Counted from the first letter of the stretch, positions 38,115 through 50,237 are shown. The stretch: DNA of 64,000 bases from Epiperipatus broadwayi (GCA_028023455.1 JAQFVV010012418.1:8179244-8243243); one strand, 5' to 3'. Notes: generated by a model from the letters alone, not told the origin. Numbers and translations: made by a program.

Positions 38115-38450
38115 CTAAACTGGAAATGCTGAAGAATAAAAACTGCACCTATGAAATACCATGTGAATATGGAAGGAAGTATAATGGTGAGACCTGTTGC
38201 CCTGTTGAACAGAGATTGAAAGAGCATAAACTAATGGTTAAAAGAGAAAAAACAGAAGTGTCTACAGAAACAGGCCATGTATGAATGGTCATATGTTTAA
38301 TTGGAAAAATACAAAAATATTGGATAGAGAAAAAGGTGCAAAGAAGAAAATTCAAGGAAACTGCTTATATGACAATGGTAAATAATCCTATAAGTCAACC
38401 CAAAGCAACAATACATAATCTATAGAAGCTTCTAATTAACATTGCTCTTA
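38115..38450 (+). pseudogene. GIY-YIG domain, inverted sister copy
   Basis: The plus strand reads MLKNKNCTYEIPCEYGRKYN then GETCCPVEQRLKEHKLMVKR, matching 37572-37258 almost residue for residue. The YIGET tyrosine-isoleucine pair has become YNGET, and one of the cysteines before it is tyrosine. A stop follows in the HV-MVICLIG region. Loss of the isoleucine and the stop indicate a dead copy. Unlike its sister, it retains R..EH (RLKEH). Confidence 0.8.
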
Positions 38451-38520
38451 GAAAAAAATAATAAAAAAAATGAAGGTCTCATGAGGATTTGAACCAAACC
38501 TCATACATAAATATATGAAA

Positions 38521-38595
38521 TTTCTCAGTTGGTTAGGGTGCTTGCCTTAAATTCAATATTCAAGAATCTAAAGATGTGAATTTGATTCCTATTGA
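38521..38595 (+). promoter_or_regulatory. tRNA-like segment, plus-strand Penelope copy
   Basis: CAGTTGGTTAGGGTGCTTGC resembles an A box/D-arm, and GAATTTGATTCCTA about 40 bases later resembles a T-arm/B box. Position within the 3' region matches 37077-37150. Confidence 0.55.
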
Positions 38596-38770
38596 GTGAA
38601 GAATAATACTATATTGAAATGTCATTACTAAACTGTGTTGTCTATTTGCGTGTTATTACTAACAAGTTGTTAGTATTTGAGCAGTTTAAATAAAGTTTAA
38701 AAATTTTCTATACATTCAACATTTACTGATAGATGATAAAAATAGTCCAACATATTATCATATCTACTAT

Positions 38771-40584
38771 ACCATCATTACAAATCATATTCAGGCAAAT
38801 ACCTTATCTTTTTAGCTTGGAAACCCAAAATAATAAGACACTAGCTATTGAATAATTAAGAGTGTTAGCTGGATAGTATATAAATATGTAGTTAACTTTT
38901 TGGGTAAAAAAAAAAAAATTAAGATTTAAAAAAAAAAAAAGTGCATTTTTGAAATTGTTTCTTAACATTTTTATTTATTTCTATGCTACACTGGATTACT
39001 TTTAAAAAACTACATGTTATGCACTTATGCCCTGCTCAGTTAATTGACATAAGAAAACAATCTTTTTTAATGCATACACTAATTTAATATATTTTAATTC
39101 AGTTCTAAAAATAATTTTTCAATAGCTTTTAATGCAATTCATTATTATTAACACAATTGAAACTATATATATTTTCAACATTTAAAATTCCAGCTGAGAT
39201 AAAGCAAAACTGTTGTCATTTCCAATATATTTACAAAAAGAATTCATGGTGCTTTTTGATAAAGCAACTTTATTTTGCTCTATTTTAAAAAAATTATAAT
39301 AACAATGGGAATAAATTTAAATAAAACTTCTAAGAATTTAAACAATAAAAAAAAAAAGTTGGTTATAAAATTAGTTTCTATGTGTATGTTCTTCCCATAT
39401 ATACATATAAGAGAACTAGATATATTTATAAATCACAATCAAAAAATGAAGCTTATAGTTATTTGTCTCAATAATTATAAGCATTCAAAAAGTCAAATCA
39501 TAGAGATGATAACTTTAGTTTAAGGTAATAAAAAAGAATAAACAGCTCTTGATCAAACGAAAGTGAAAATTTATAACAAAAGTAAAATGACTTAGTTATG
39601 AGTAGTCACAGTTAAAGTACTTTCAGTCATTACAGAATGATCATCCCAAAGAAGCATTAAAGCCATTATGTCCAAGCTCCTTTTTTAAAATCGTTCTGAA
39701 CCTTAGCAACATCATTCACTAATAAAAAGTTATAACTCATTATTATTGTTTCAATAGTAATACATCTCTTAAAAAGCTATTGTAGATTTAAGATGTCTCT
39801 CTTTCAGGTCCTTATTACAATAGTTAGCCACCTACTATCATATTTATGATTGCTAAAAGAAATTTTTAAATGATCATACTTTTTTCACCCCACCCCCCTC
39901 TCCTCAAATTCCACCAAAGAAAAAATATAATTTTAAAAAATAAGTATGTCAATTACCTCAAAAATATTGAATAAAAATTATGAATACATTAACTAGGAAA
40001 TATTGTTTACTAGCATTAATGAACAATTTCTTGGAAAAAGCCAATGCTGCATCTAAATTACAAATCTATTATTTTGTAATTTATTTACAGATATTTTCCA
40101 AATACTCAGTGTTAGCCAAGACTGGCCATCCATCCTATAAATTTTGAATTGCCATGAGAAGTTAGATTTTTATATCTGATATTCTTAAATTAGAAGCCAA
40201 AAATACAAAATTCTTGAATAACACTGAAGCACAAGAACATATTCCTGACTTAAAGATTTATTCTTTATTATACTCTCAAGCATGATGAAAAAAATGTTAT
40301 GTCACTAACTATTTCAGAAGTCAGAAAATAATACTAGATTGTTTTGTTATTAATAGAATTTTTAATTTTCTCACTTCTTGGATGGGATAAAAAAAGACAA
40401 ATGTAGATTATGTGAACTACATATCTGTATTCTCTTAATTAATCTATTGATCAAAGAGTTATCCTATTATGATATATAAAGATAATCTTTAATTATTACT
40501 AAAAATGATAGAGGGAAAATGCTGCTGGGTCAATTGCTGGAACAATTTTTAAAAAGATCAAAGAGATAAACTAAATTGCCCCGA
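38771..40584. other. AT-rich region without recognisable features
   Basis: AT-rich sequence with A runs near 38908 and 38930 and a C-rich run near 39885-39903. A frame of 82 codons at 39275-39523 is Lys/Asn/Ile-rich and not convincing as a gene. Confidence 0.5.
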
Positions 40585-41150
40585 TAATTAGTTGTAAATT
40601 TTTCCATCCATTTTAATCCATATCCAGTGCCTTCCCATTCAATTTCCTATAGTAGTTTCTGGCATATGACTTTCATTAGTGAGGAGCCTTGGATCTGGGA
40701 GCAGTATTACTTGGGTCTTTGGATCTAATTCATCCCTCACCTTTTTGGTTAACTATAAAATTATCTGCTCATGGTAACTATGGTTATTACAAAACCAAAA
40801 ATACTGAAATATATAGGTACTGAACCGGATTCAGATCTGTGTGACTACATATGCAAATTAGCTCAAATTTAAAACATTATTGTGTTTTCACTTTAGGCTG
40901 ATAGCTTCATAGTTAAACAAAAAATAAAAGATGGATACTGGAGGGATGCATTAGATCCAAAGATCCAGGTGCACTATTCAATTCCAGGATCTCACTGATT
41001 AAAGCCATAAGCTAGAAATTAGTCTGGTGATATTGGATGAGAAGGCACTGGATAGGGATTAAAATGCAAATCTTCTAGCAAATTGCTAATTACTAGAGCA
41101 TATACTAGATGGCACTATTGTATGGAAAAATTTGCTACTGTTTCAATAGC
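40585..41150. mobile_element. Palindromic element, family A, copy 2, diverged
   Basis: The left arm (about 40590-40770) matches the other family A elements at CCAGTGCCTTCCCATTCAAT, TAGTTTCTGGC and GTGAGGAGCCTTGGATCTG, and lacks the usual head. The right arm (about 40771-41150) is its inverted and longer counterpart, ending GGCACTATTGTATGGAAAAA. The arms switch at a TGGTAACTATGGTTATT sequence. Arms are unequal, deletions are evident, and I could not find a target duplication, so this copy is older than the others. Confidence 0.75.
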
Positions 41151-44100
41151 TTAAGTCAGCAGAAGAAAAGGTTAACATGTGATGTTTAAATGATTTATTT
41201 AAATAATTATTACTCAAAAAAAAAGATGATTACAAAAGTACAGACCTTCCTTATAAAAAATGATAGATGAGAAAATGCAAAATTCTGTATATATTTCAGT
41301 ACAAGATGAAAAAAATAAGAAGAAAAAAGATTATCTTTAGCTAAGGCACCTAGAGTTAGTTAAATTCATATTCATTAATGTTCAATGAATGTGTAAGAAT
41401 AATAATAAAAAAAACATTTTGACATTCATTAGGTTTTTTTTAAAAGCATTTTTGCATTTCACTTTAAAAATTCCACAAAAGCAGAATCACCAATGACTAT
41501 GAGTTGCAATTTTGCACTGAATTTGTAGATTATGAAGACATTCCACTCTATGACTGTTTCTGCTATGATTAGACTTTGAAACATTATAATAATAAAAATC
41601 CACAACACTGTTATATTCTGAAGAACATTTATCAAAATACAATAGCAATGGTTATTTTAAATAGTGATTCTAAAAAGATAAATATTGATATGGGCTCAAA
41701 ATATCATAATTGCATTTAGCCAAAAAAAATTTCAGCAGTTTAAATGAAAATGGAAAGCAAAGGAAGTAAAAATAAATGGAAATTACTTAAATCATCTAGA
41801 TTTTGTAAATGACGTGTTTTGTCAAATAATACTTCAGAAGTGTAGAAAATGTTACAAGAACTATTAGATGAAAGAAAAAAAAAACAAATAGGACCAAAGA
41901 TAAAAATATTAAAAAGATTAAGTAATGTTTAATAGCTTTAAAAAAAAAAAAAGACTGTTAGTGTAATAAATTAAATGTTAACAAGAATCAAATCAGATGG
42001 AAATGTAATGGAAATTACCAAAACTTACAAATGAATGATTAAAAAAAAAAATGTTATGCCAATGCTTACTTATACAGTTATAATTTTGGCTCATAAATAG
42101 AAATTCAATATAAAAATTTTAGATCACACATTAAAATATAGAAACGTTAGAATTAATAAGATTGAAAACAAATTACAAAGATGAAAAAACAAACAACTAT
42201 CACTAACACATTTAAGAGACTGAAATGAAGTTGGGCCAGAAGTTGCCAAAAGAGATGACATTATGCCACTTGAAATCATAAACTGGATACCAAATGTGAA
42301 AAGATTTTTAAAAAAAAAACATATATGAAACTGAATATCTGAGAAGACATTTGCTTAATTGATGTATAGAAGAGTAGTTGTAAACAAAAAAAAAAGTAAA
42401 TTAAACTCAAAAAGACTGTCAGCCTACAGTAAAATATTATTGATTAAAATAAAATGACTTTGCTAAGAATAAACTCACATATCAAATGAAAAATGGCTTA
42501 TATATCCGGAATCAATTCTCATATAATTTCATTTTGACATGGGTCTAACCAGCAGTCTGGAAAGTTTATAAATTGAGGTAAATCAATCGTTTTGGTAACT
42601 GTAATAATAAGTTTTTTTAAAAAAATGAAATGTATAATAAAATACTCTTTTTTGACAAATATTAGATTTTCCACCTATTATAATTTTAGTAATGGTAATA
42701 AAATCATTAAAATATATCTTAGTAAGACAATGTGATGAATGATATTCAAAGTTCAATAAAATTCTTAGCAATATTTTTATCAAGATGGTTTTAAAACAGG
42801 TATATCGGAATTGACCATCTTAATGAGACTTGTTGAATGTCAGAGATTGCAAAATGTCTGTACTATATGTAGAAGTATTTGTATTTCAGAAATTTCTTTG
42901 TATGCCCATCACAATCTCAACTTTCTCTTTCATTGTTTATTTTCCTTTCTTTCTGGAGTTAATATGTCTACAATTGTTTATGAATGGCTATTAATGAACA
43001 AACAAAAGACTGGAAAATATTTTCATTTTCATAACACAAAAAAAATTTGACTTGAAAAAATAATTCAAAATTTCCCATTGTTCCAGATTTTCCAAAATAG
43101 ATCAAAAGTTTCTCTTTTGAAAACAGTAATTAATGTCAAACATAATTAAATAATAGAACACAGTGAGTGTCAAGCAGATTTTTAGACACTAAGTGAATGG
43201 TTCAATATTCATTGATTATTTAATCTTACAAGAACAGATTGTGATTGGAGTGATAGATATGAGATGGATTGCATTTGTCAAATGCAAATATTCATGAATA
43301 ATTAAGTATATTAGAATTACATGAGTGTTTACTTCACTTGGTGTTTAATTTCTTGTCATGAGCTTTAAAATCTCTTAATCATCAAAATAGTTTTTTTTCC
43401 TTTTATGAAAATAGTTAATTCATCAAATTATGTAAATGTACAATGGTTTTGGAGATAATTAAAAATAGTGATTTTTATTTTTAAAAAAAAAATGATACGC
43501 AACTTGATTAAGAGCTTATACAATACAACTTTAAAACTGATAAGCAAGAATTATGTTGTAAATAATGACAAATTACTATTGCTGGTAATCGAGAATTATC
43601 ACTTGCTCATAGTATTTCATGATCTGGTTATTCTACTTGCCTTCAAACAGATCATATACATAGAAATTTAAGAGCATTCCCAGAAAGGCAAAATTTATTA
43701 TTTACTGATGAGAATTCTTTTCTTACATCATTTTGATGTAAGAAAAGAATGCAGATAATTCCTATACATGAAATCAAATTCAGAAGTTAAAAAATTTCTA
43801 AACTTATTGCTAGAATATAAAGCTAATAACATTATTTTTTTAAAAATAATGAATGATTTTCACAACATAATTTCAAAGCCTTTTTATTTTCTCTTTTTTA
43901 ATTTTTTTTTAATTGTACATGCATTTTCTTAGGAAAATTATTTTTGTTCAAAAGGATTATTCTGAAGTTTATTATAAATATAGTTGAAAATAGAAAAAAA
44001 AAATTGAAAATATACAGTAAATAGCAAAAGAAAAACAGACAATATAATTTAATGTACATATTATACACACATACAAAAGAAATCCCACTAAAAAACTACA

Positions 44101-44640
44101 TAACTTTGTAAATTAAGATAATACTATATAGTAAAAAGACGCTGCTCTTTCAGATAGCCAAGTATTTTTGATTAACTAGAAAAAGCAATTTGCATCAAAA
44201 ATTCAAGTCATACAAAGCTAAATCTTGAAACAATTTTATTTCAAAATGAAAAATTGAATCTTATCAACAAGTCATTATATTTAAAGGATATGGATTGCAA
44301 CAAATTTTCATAAAAGCTTATCATTTAATTTAGATTTGTCACTATTTTGGCATTCGTATTGTATTTACTCAGTTGCCTCCCTAAAGATATTCTTTGTAAC
44401 ATATATCATATCCAGAATTGCATTTAACAACATAAAATAAAACCTTCACAGCTTTTAAATTAATTATGTATGCATAAGATATTCAATTCTGATTTATTAA
44501 ATTCTCAATTGTATAATGGCATGTAAGAGTGCATTTCCCACGAATACAAATCACTACTAAACAATTAATATTTAGATAATTTAATGAATGATCCTTAACA
44601 GCATTTTAACTATTTACATATATACAATAATTTAACATAA
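41151..44640. other. AT-rich region, no assignable genes
   Basis: AT-rich, with many A runs between 41200 and 42450. Frames at 42811-43050 and 43468-43671 show no domain. The 17-bp hairpin at 43714-43750 is listed separately. Confidence 0.5.
43714..43750. repeat. Perfect 17-bp hairpin with 3-base loop
   Basis: ATTCTTTTCTTACATCA (43714-43730), loop TTT, then TGATGTAAGAAAAGAAT (43734-43750), the exact reverse complement. A clean short hairpin of this kind could be a terminal structure of an element or a pre-miRNA-like stem, but the stem is shorter than usual for microRNA precursors. Confidence 0.9.
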
Positions 44641-44670
44641 TAAGGTCAGAAGCCATACATAAATAATAAT

Positions 44671-44890
44671 TTAGATCAGTATGACCTGTAAGAGTTCTAT
44701 CTGGCTGTTCCCATGTGCAAAGGCCAGCTCTCTAAACTTGAAGTCACTGTGCCATGGGAGATGATCTGCTCCAATGTATATATGTCCGTGTGCATAGGTG
44801 AAGCTCCAAGAATGAAGTAGTGTTCTTGATCCAATTAGTACTGAGGCATTCACTGTTCAATCCCTGAAATTGATTGGTTTATGCCCCTGT
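44671..44890 (-). other. GC-balanced island, possible exon or retrocopy fragment
   Basis: In strongly AT-rich surroundings this stretch has ordinary base composition and one minus-strand frame open for 60 codons, including SWSFTYAHGHIYIGADHLPW and FRELAFAHG. No family is recognised. It could be a host exon fragment, part of a retroelement or a repeat fragment. The absence of splice-like boundaries leaves its nature open. Confidence 0.25.
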
Positions 44891-46723
44891 CCATAGCTCA
44901 GATGATTCTTTATTTTAATCTCATGTGTTATCTTTCTGACTTTAATTAACGAGTTATTTTTATAGTTTGTCATTTATCTTATGAAGGATTTTATTTTGTT
45001 TTATTTCATTAAAGACATATTCTACTCTCATTAATTAGACTGGTATTAATTTTTAGAAAATAATCTTTTTCTAATTTTAAAAGTTATGTCTTTTAAAATT
45101 CTTTACTTTATTAAACCATTACTTTTTCTCTTTCTAAGTTTATATCTATACAGTATATGTTTGTGCATTTAAGAATACACATACATTTCATATAAATATA
45201 ATGCTTCAATAATTTTTGTTTATGAATTATTTTACCATCTTCTCCATATGAATCCTTTGATATTATATTTATCTTTCGGTTCTTGTAAATGTCCAAAATG
45301 TCTAAAAAAATAAAATTTCAAAAATGAATTTTATAATTAAAAATGTAGATTATACAGCAATACGCCTTTTTTGTTGTTGTTGAGCATTTAAAAAAACCTC
45401 AATATTAACATAGATGTTAATGAAATAGAAATATAGATTTTTTTTTTAATTAATAAAGTTCTAAATTCATTTTAAAACAGGCCCATTTAATCTGTAGCCA
45501 GTGGTCTGTTTGCAGCTCTTCTGACATTTTTGTATGTCCCACAACATAGGTGGAATTATTTTTTTTTAAAAAGCAAAGTAACTAAGATTATTTATTTAGA
45601 CAAATAATGTTTGTTTAACATTTATTTCTATTAAAAAATAATTGTCCCCTTCAACAAACTACACATAAAATACACTATCAGACAAATATAAATAGCAGAT
45701 GTAGATTTGTGATTATTATTATTTCTCTGTTGCACTATATACTTTCCTTTTTGTACAACTTGCATGCACACACAACTTTTTACTCTGTGAACGCAAATAT
45801 ATGCAATATTCATGATGGGAGTAGGCAGTAAGCATAATATTTGTGCACTGATTATAATAAATCAAAATCTTTCAATCTGGTTTATTAAAGGAAAATTTTA
45901 TTTCAATTTTTAAATTTTAAGTAATTTATTTGATTGTTTCACAGCTATAATAATTTTCAGTAATATTTATTATTTTTTAAAAAAAATTGATTTTAATAAT
46001 GATTCTTACATATTAATAGATTAAAATGGCTTAAAAGAAAAATATCAAAAAAATAATAAACAAGAATTTAATGGATCATGGACAAATAATTCTTTATTTG
46101 TTTTGTATAAAAGCAAGTCTATATGTTGGATTTGATTGGAAAGCATTGCATATCAAAACATAATGAAAAATATGAGAAATTAACAGTGAACTAAGAGTTA
46201 GTAAAAGAATAATAAAATTAAATACAATCTTAGCATTACAAGAAAACTTATTCAAAAATGTACAAAGAACAAAAAACCATGACAATACTAAGTTATGAAA
46301 CTTGGAATATTTTAGCAAAACATATAAAACTGTTCTCTGATGACAGTTTAATAAAAGAATGTATTAAAACATCCATGAACATTATTTGTCCTGAAAAGGT
46401 TTTTTTCTAGTTTATCCAGATTTGTTGTGGCAAGACAACTGATGAAATGGCAGACAACATAGTGTTAATGCAAAACTAGAAAGACAAAAAATTATTAAAA
46501 ATAAACAACACTCATGGTTGATATTACTAATCTTCAGAAACATTCCAATAAATTTAAATTAGTATTTGCAAATTGTTTCAAATATTAACAGATTTTGAAC
46601 ATGATTTGGATTTGAATTAAATCAATAAAAAGATAACTGAAACACTTTTAAAACCGGAACAAAGATAGCTGGTACAAAAATGCAGCAATTGATCAGTAAA
46701 TTCAAATATATTTACAATTATAT
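44891..46723. other. AT-rich region without recognisable features
   Basis: AT-rich sequence. Open frames at 45111-45296, 45631-45813 and 46094-46318 have no family motif. Ends at the 3' LTR of the next element. Confidence 0.5.
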
Positions 46724-47132
46724 TGTAATGAAACGGGGAGCTTGCACAATAGTAGATTTGATAGGCCATTAGAATGGATGAGAAAGGGTATCTAGGATTC
46801 TTAAACTTCTAGACTCATATCCATCCCGACTCACTCCTAGAAGATGACCTATTAGCATACGAACGTATATCAAATATCTACATGTATACTCATTTTTATT
46901 CTCCTTCCTTAAATTCCATTTATTCCGCAATTCAAGCTTAGGGAGAATATGTATAATATTCTACTTCAGGGAATACTCATATTATTATCATTATTGTGTG
47001 AGCATGTGATGAATGATAAATGAAAAAAGAAAAACACAAATGGCCGACTTTAATTTGAAATCATATGTTTGACAAATTTATTCACAAATATTACAATTTA
47101 TTCAAACGAGAGATTATAACAAAAGCGCTTAA
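46724..47132 (-). repeat. 3' LTR of a minus-strand LTR retrotransposon
   Basis: This block matches 50238-50652 at high identity in direct orientation. Shared words are CTTGCACAATAGTAG, GGATGAGAAAG, CTTAAATTCCATTTATTCC and GGCCGACTTTAATTTGAAAT. The element runs on the minus strand because its coding remnants do, so this low-coordinate copy is the downstream LTR. A CAATAA-type polyadenylation signal is present on the minus strand. The ends read approximately TG...CA on the minus strand, but the exact edge at the high side is uncertain by about 15 bases. Confidence 0.85.
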
Positions 47133-47346
47133 TTTGTTTAATTAAGATTTTAACATTTAGATTTTTATCTGAGATCATTTTATACAATGTATCAGAAATT
47201 ACTGACATTTGGCTACCAGTGTCTAACAAGGCTTTAACTCGCAAATCCTCAAACATTATTTCAGCCACGGGGTAACTTTGCAAAGCATAATTATGTGCTT
47301 CGTCTTCCCATGCGCAAATTACATTGGTGATTTCTTTATTTATCAT
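47098..47346 (-). pseudogene. Retropepsin-like aspartic protease segment
   Basis: The 82-codon frame contains VKALLDTGSQMSVIS, the catalytic flap-turn motif (LLDTGS) of retroviral-type aspartic proteases, preceded by the hydrophobic strand AEIMFEDLRV. The part after it runs for about 40 residues and then ends within the LTR, so the second half of a full-length protease (with the ILG/LIG-type strand) is missing. Proteases of this kind act as dimers to process Gag. The truncation predicts a non-functional product, although the catalytic triad Asp-Thr-Gly is intact. Confidence 0.8.
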
Positions 47347-47473
47347 TTGAATTCTGTTCCTCCTTTTTGATGGGGGTCCTTGAATTGAAGAACTACATCT
47401 GAAATCGCTTATTAATTTACTTTAGGTATTGTTTTGGGTGCATTTTTATTATACCCATGTTTAATTGTTTCTG

Positions 47474-47683
47474 TTAACTGTTTGAGGTCATGTCTATGGG
47501 GTTTGAGTCATCACAGTATTTATCATCCATTCTGATCTTATTGAGAACATCATTTTTTATTGATTTTTCCTTCCAATGATGAGGGTTGTTATTTTTTTTT
47601 CTTTTACAGCTTATTGTATTAATTGACAATTCCTCTTTTCTTTTTTCAGGAAATTTATATGTCATCCAATTTATACAAACCAC
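47474..47683 (-). pseudogene. Basic linker between capsid-like and protease segments
   Basis: A minus-strand frame with EKRKEELSINTISCKRKKNN and later Asp/Asn-rich text lies between the capsid-like segment and the protease. Its lysine/arginine content suits the nucleocapsid position of gag, but no CCHC zinc knuckle can be read: only one cysteine and two adjacent histidines are present. Frameshifts separate it from its neighbours. Confidence 0.45.
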
Positions 47684-47727
47684 TTTGAATACTTTTCAAG
47701 TCTGCTATTTGTTCAATACTTTGGGTG

Positions 47728-47949
47728 TTAGTGCAGAGTAGATTGTTCTATTTTTAAAGGTAGATTGTGTTCAACAATCCTTATGATTTGACTCTGACTG
47801 AGGTGGTAGGTGTCCAGGAATTTAAACTTTACTACTTTCCTTCTAAAAAATTTAGTTAGTGTTTCTTCAGGGACACTTTTATATTTTTCCTGTAGTATCT
47901 GATATAGTAAAGCCTCCTGGCAATCGTTATTCCAGAAATTTTTAATCAC
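47728..47949 (-). pseudogene. Capsid-like (retrotransposon gag) segment
   Basis: The frame contains FWNNDCQEALLYQILQEKYK and then ETLTKFFRRKVVKFKFLDTY and QSQIIRIVEHNLPLKIEQ, a helical pattern like the C-terminal half of Ty3/Gypsy-type gag (length of target helix, then P..Q..IVE..LP). It starts exactly at the edge of the inserted fold-back element. The other half of the same protein continues at about 48500-48620, so the insertion disrupted this gene. Confidence 0.6.
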
Positions 47950-48501
47950 TAAACATCACATGATCACTATCTCTTATACTAGCACATAACTGTTATTAAA
48001 CAATGCAAAACTCTCCATACAGTAGTGCCACTCTGTGCCAACCAGAGTAATCAATGGATGTCAGAAGGCTTGTGCATAAAATCCCTATCTAGTGCCTACT
48101 CATCCAATATCCCCAGACTAGTTTCTGGCTTGTGGCCTTCATCAGTGAGGAGTCTTGGATCTGAGAGCACTGCACCTAGATCTTAGGATCTAATGCAACC
48201 CTCCAGCACCCACCTTTTAACTCTACTTAACTACAAAACTATGAGAATGAAATTGAAAACACAATAATATTTTCAATTTTTGGTGTCTTTGACTCTTTAA
48301 CAACTATAGCCACCACTATCCTATTAGGCTCCTCACTGATGATGGCCACAAGCCAGAAACTAGTCTGGGGATATTGGATGAGTAGGCACTAGATAGGGAT
48401 TTTATGCAGAAGCCTTCTGGCATCCATTGATTACTCTGGTTGGCACAGGGTGACCCTATTGTATGGAAAGTTTTGCCTTGTTTAAATTTTTAATCAGTAA
48501 A
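47937..48501. mobile_element. Palindromic element, family A, copy 3, inside LTR element
   Basis: The element is 47954-48484 with 17-bp flanks AATTTTTAATCACTAAA (47937-47953) and AATTTTTAATCAGTAAA (48485-48501), a target duplication with one mismatch. The left arm starts with the head CATCACATGATCAC and runs to CCACTATCCTATTAGGC at about 48330. The right arm (48331-48484) is the inverted copy of only the outer 150 bp, ending CCTTGTTTA. The arms match very closely over that length (TCCAATATCCCCAGACTAGT and neighbours are identical). It interrupts the gag-like frame of the host element, so it inserted after that element did. Confidence 0.9.
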
Positions 48502-49650
48502 GTTTGATAATTTTTAAAGGTAGTTGGTACTTGGAATAATGATTCCCACATAATGCATCACCTTGTAGATGACTATATGCCACTATTACTTTCTCACCTT
48601 CAGATAAATTGGTACTGAATACATCTAGATTTCTCAAGTATTCTATTGGAACTTCATTTATAAGGCCTATGAATATTTTTAGTTTGACAAATTGGTTTAT
48701 GGTATTTGTCTAAATGATGATATCATTACTAATAATTCCACTTTGGATACTTACATGTGGTTGTATCGTTTGATCATTCAGGCCTTCTTTAGTTTGATCA
48801 AAGATAGTTTCATCATTATTATAAGCTTGGGGTATATCCTCTATTTATTTCTCTATATGTCTCATTGATTTTTGGCTTTATTTTGTTTATTATCAATTCT
48901 ATTACCTATTTCTAAAATCAGATTTAGTTTTTCCATTATTTCCCATTCACACTCTAAGTTTAGAGTTTGGGACTTTGGATTTGGTTTTTCTTTTAATTTT
49001 TCTAATTTGTTAGAATAATCATATTCTAAAATTTTGATTCTTTGATTCAGAGGTGTTAATACTTTCTAGTTGGTTTAGGAGACAATTGTGGTTTTCAATT
49101 AATTTGTCAACATTATTTTTATTTTGTGTTATCTCCATTTCAATTAAATCTTGCTTAATATTTATACATTTATGATCGTTCTCTGCTGAATGAAGTTTCT
49201 TTTCTGAATTTCTAACTTACTGTCTTATTATTTTTTAGACAGATTCATTTCCATATACTATTTGTTTATTGATCTCGATCTGGTATTCTTTCTGATTTTG
49301 CTCTATTTTGAATTCAAAGTTATCTTAGGCTTGTTTCATTTCTATGTACTTGGTTTCTAATTTGTTCTAAATTTTATTTTCAAATTCCTCAAATCTTTCT
49401 TCACATTTGCGGTACTTTTCATCTATAACTTTCTCTAATTGTAGCAATTTACTACTGATATGTCTGTAACTGAGTTATAACAGTATTTTGCTTTGCCATA
49501 TTCGCTTTTAATTCAATTTTCATACTTTCGATCCTTTTAGATAAATCAGTTGTTATACTTACTGAAATTTGCTGCATCATCATCATTAAATGATTAAGCA
49601 AGGCATCATTTGCGTTTGCTTTTTATTCTCCCCATTTTTCTGGAAATATT
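48500..49650 (-). pseudogene. Coiled-coil gag-like N-terminal region, decayed
   Basis: The minus strand reads glutamate/lysine/glutamine-rich segments with heptad-like spacing, for example MAKQNTVITQLQTYQ and CEERFEEFENK near 49450, and EITQNKNNVDKLIEN near 49120. Towards 48600 it reads LSEGEKVIVAYSHLQGDAL, which resembles the start of the capsid domain. Frameshifts and stops recur. The layout (coiled coil, then capsid, then protease) suits gag of a Gypsy-like retrotransposon. It corresponds to the first half of the gene split by the fold-back element. Confidence 0.55.
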
Positions 49651-50237
49651 GTTGTTTTGGGGGATTAGACATTTTCTGCTAGTCCCCCCAGATATATCGA
49701 TGTTTTTGTTCTGCTTCTAGAGTTTCTAGAAAAGAAATTTCTATTTCGTCTCCATCTACATCATCTCATATTTCATTTTCATCTTTCCTTTGTTAATAGT
49801 TTCAGACTGCATAGTTTTAATTTACTTCTAATGATCATCTACCTTATTCTTGAATTTAATTTACTCTTTTATTTTAAATTAATTTACTAAGCTCTTATTT
49901 TCAGATACAACTTTATGTATATCATATTACATTAAGAAACATCATGGGAAGATCTATCACCACGATATTTTACTGTATTCACCAAAATTGTGTTTTAACT
50001 AAGCTGCTATTTCATTCCATTTTTCATCTTTACTACTTTTATATCTTACTATTTAATTCTTTTAAACGGTTGACTACATACTATTTTATTAGATTTTAAT
50101 CATTTATCCAAATTCAATTCATCACATCAAAAAATAAAATTATAATGAAACATGTTTTAATTTTATAATTTTTATCATTGAGTACTGAATAGTAATAACA
50201 ATTTAAGATTCGTGACCCTGCAACTGGATGTGCCATA
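49651..50237 (-). other. 5' leader of the LTR retrotransposon
   Basis: AT-rich internal sequence between the 5' LTR and the first readable gag-like residues. At its high end the minus strand reads TGGCACATCCAGTTGC about two bases after the LTR, consistent with a primer binding site. I did not assign the tRNA. Confidence 0.5.

Larger units (their letters stand above)
37709..38770 (+). mobile_element. Penelope-like element, 5'-truncated copy, plus strand
   Basis: Running away from the shared junction, this copy holds the end of the reverse transcriptase (37721-38080), the GIY-YIG domain (about 38115-38450), a tRNA-like segment (about 38521-38594) and a 3' end near 38760 with AATAGTCCAACATATTATC. 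It is longer than its minus-strand sister, starting about 270 bp further upstream in the reverse transcriptase. Head-to-head arrangement with 36850-37708 gives a palindrome of about 1.9 kb with unequal arms. Confidence 0.85.
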
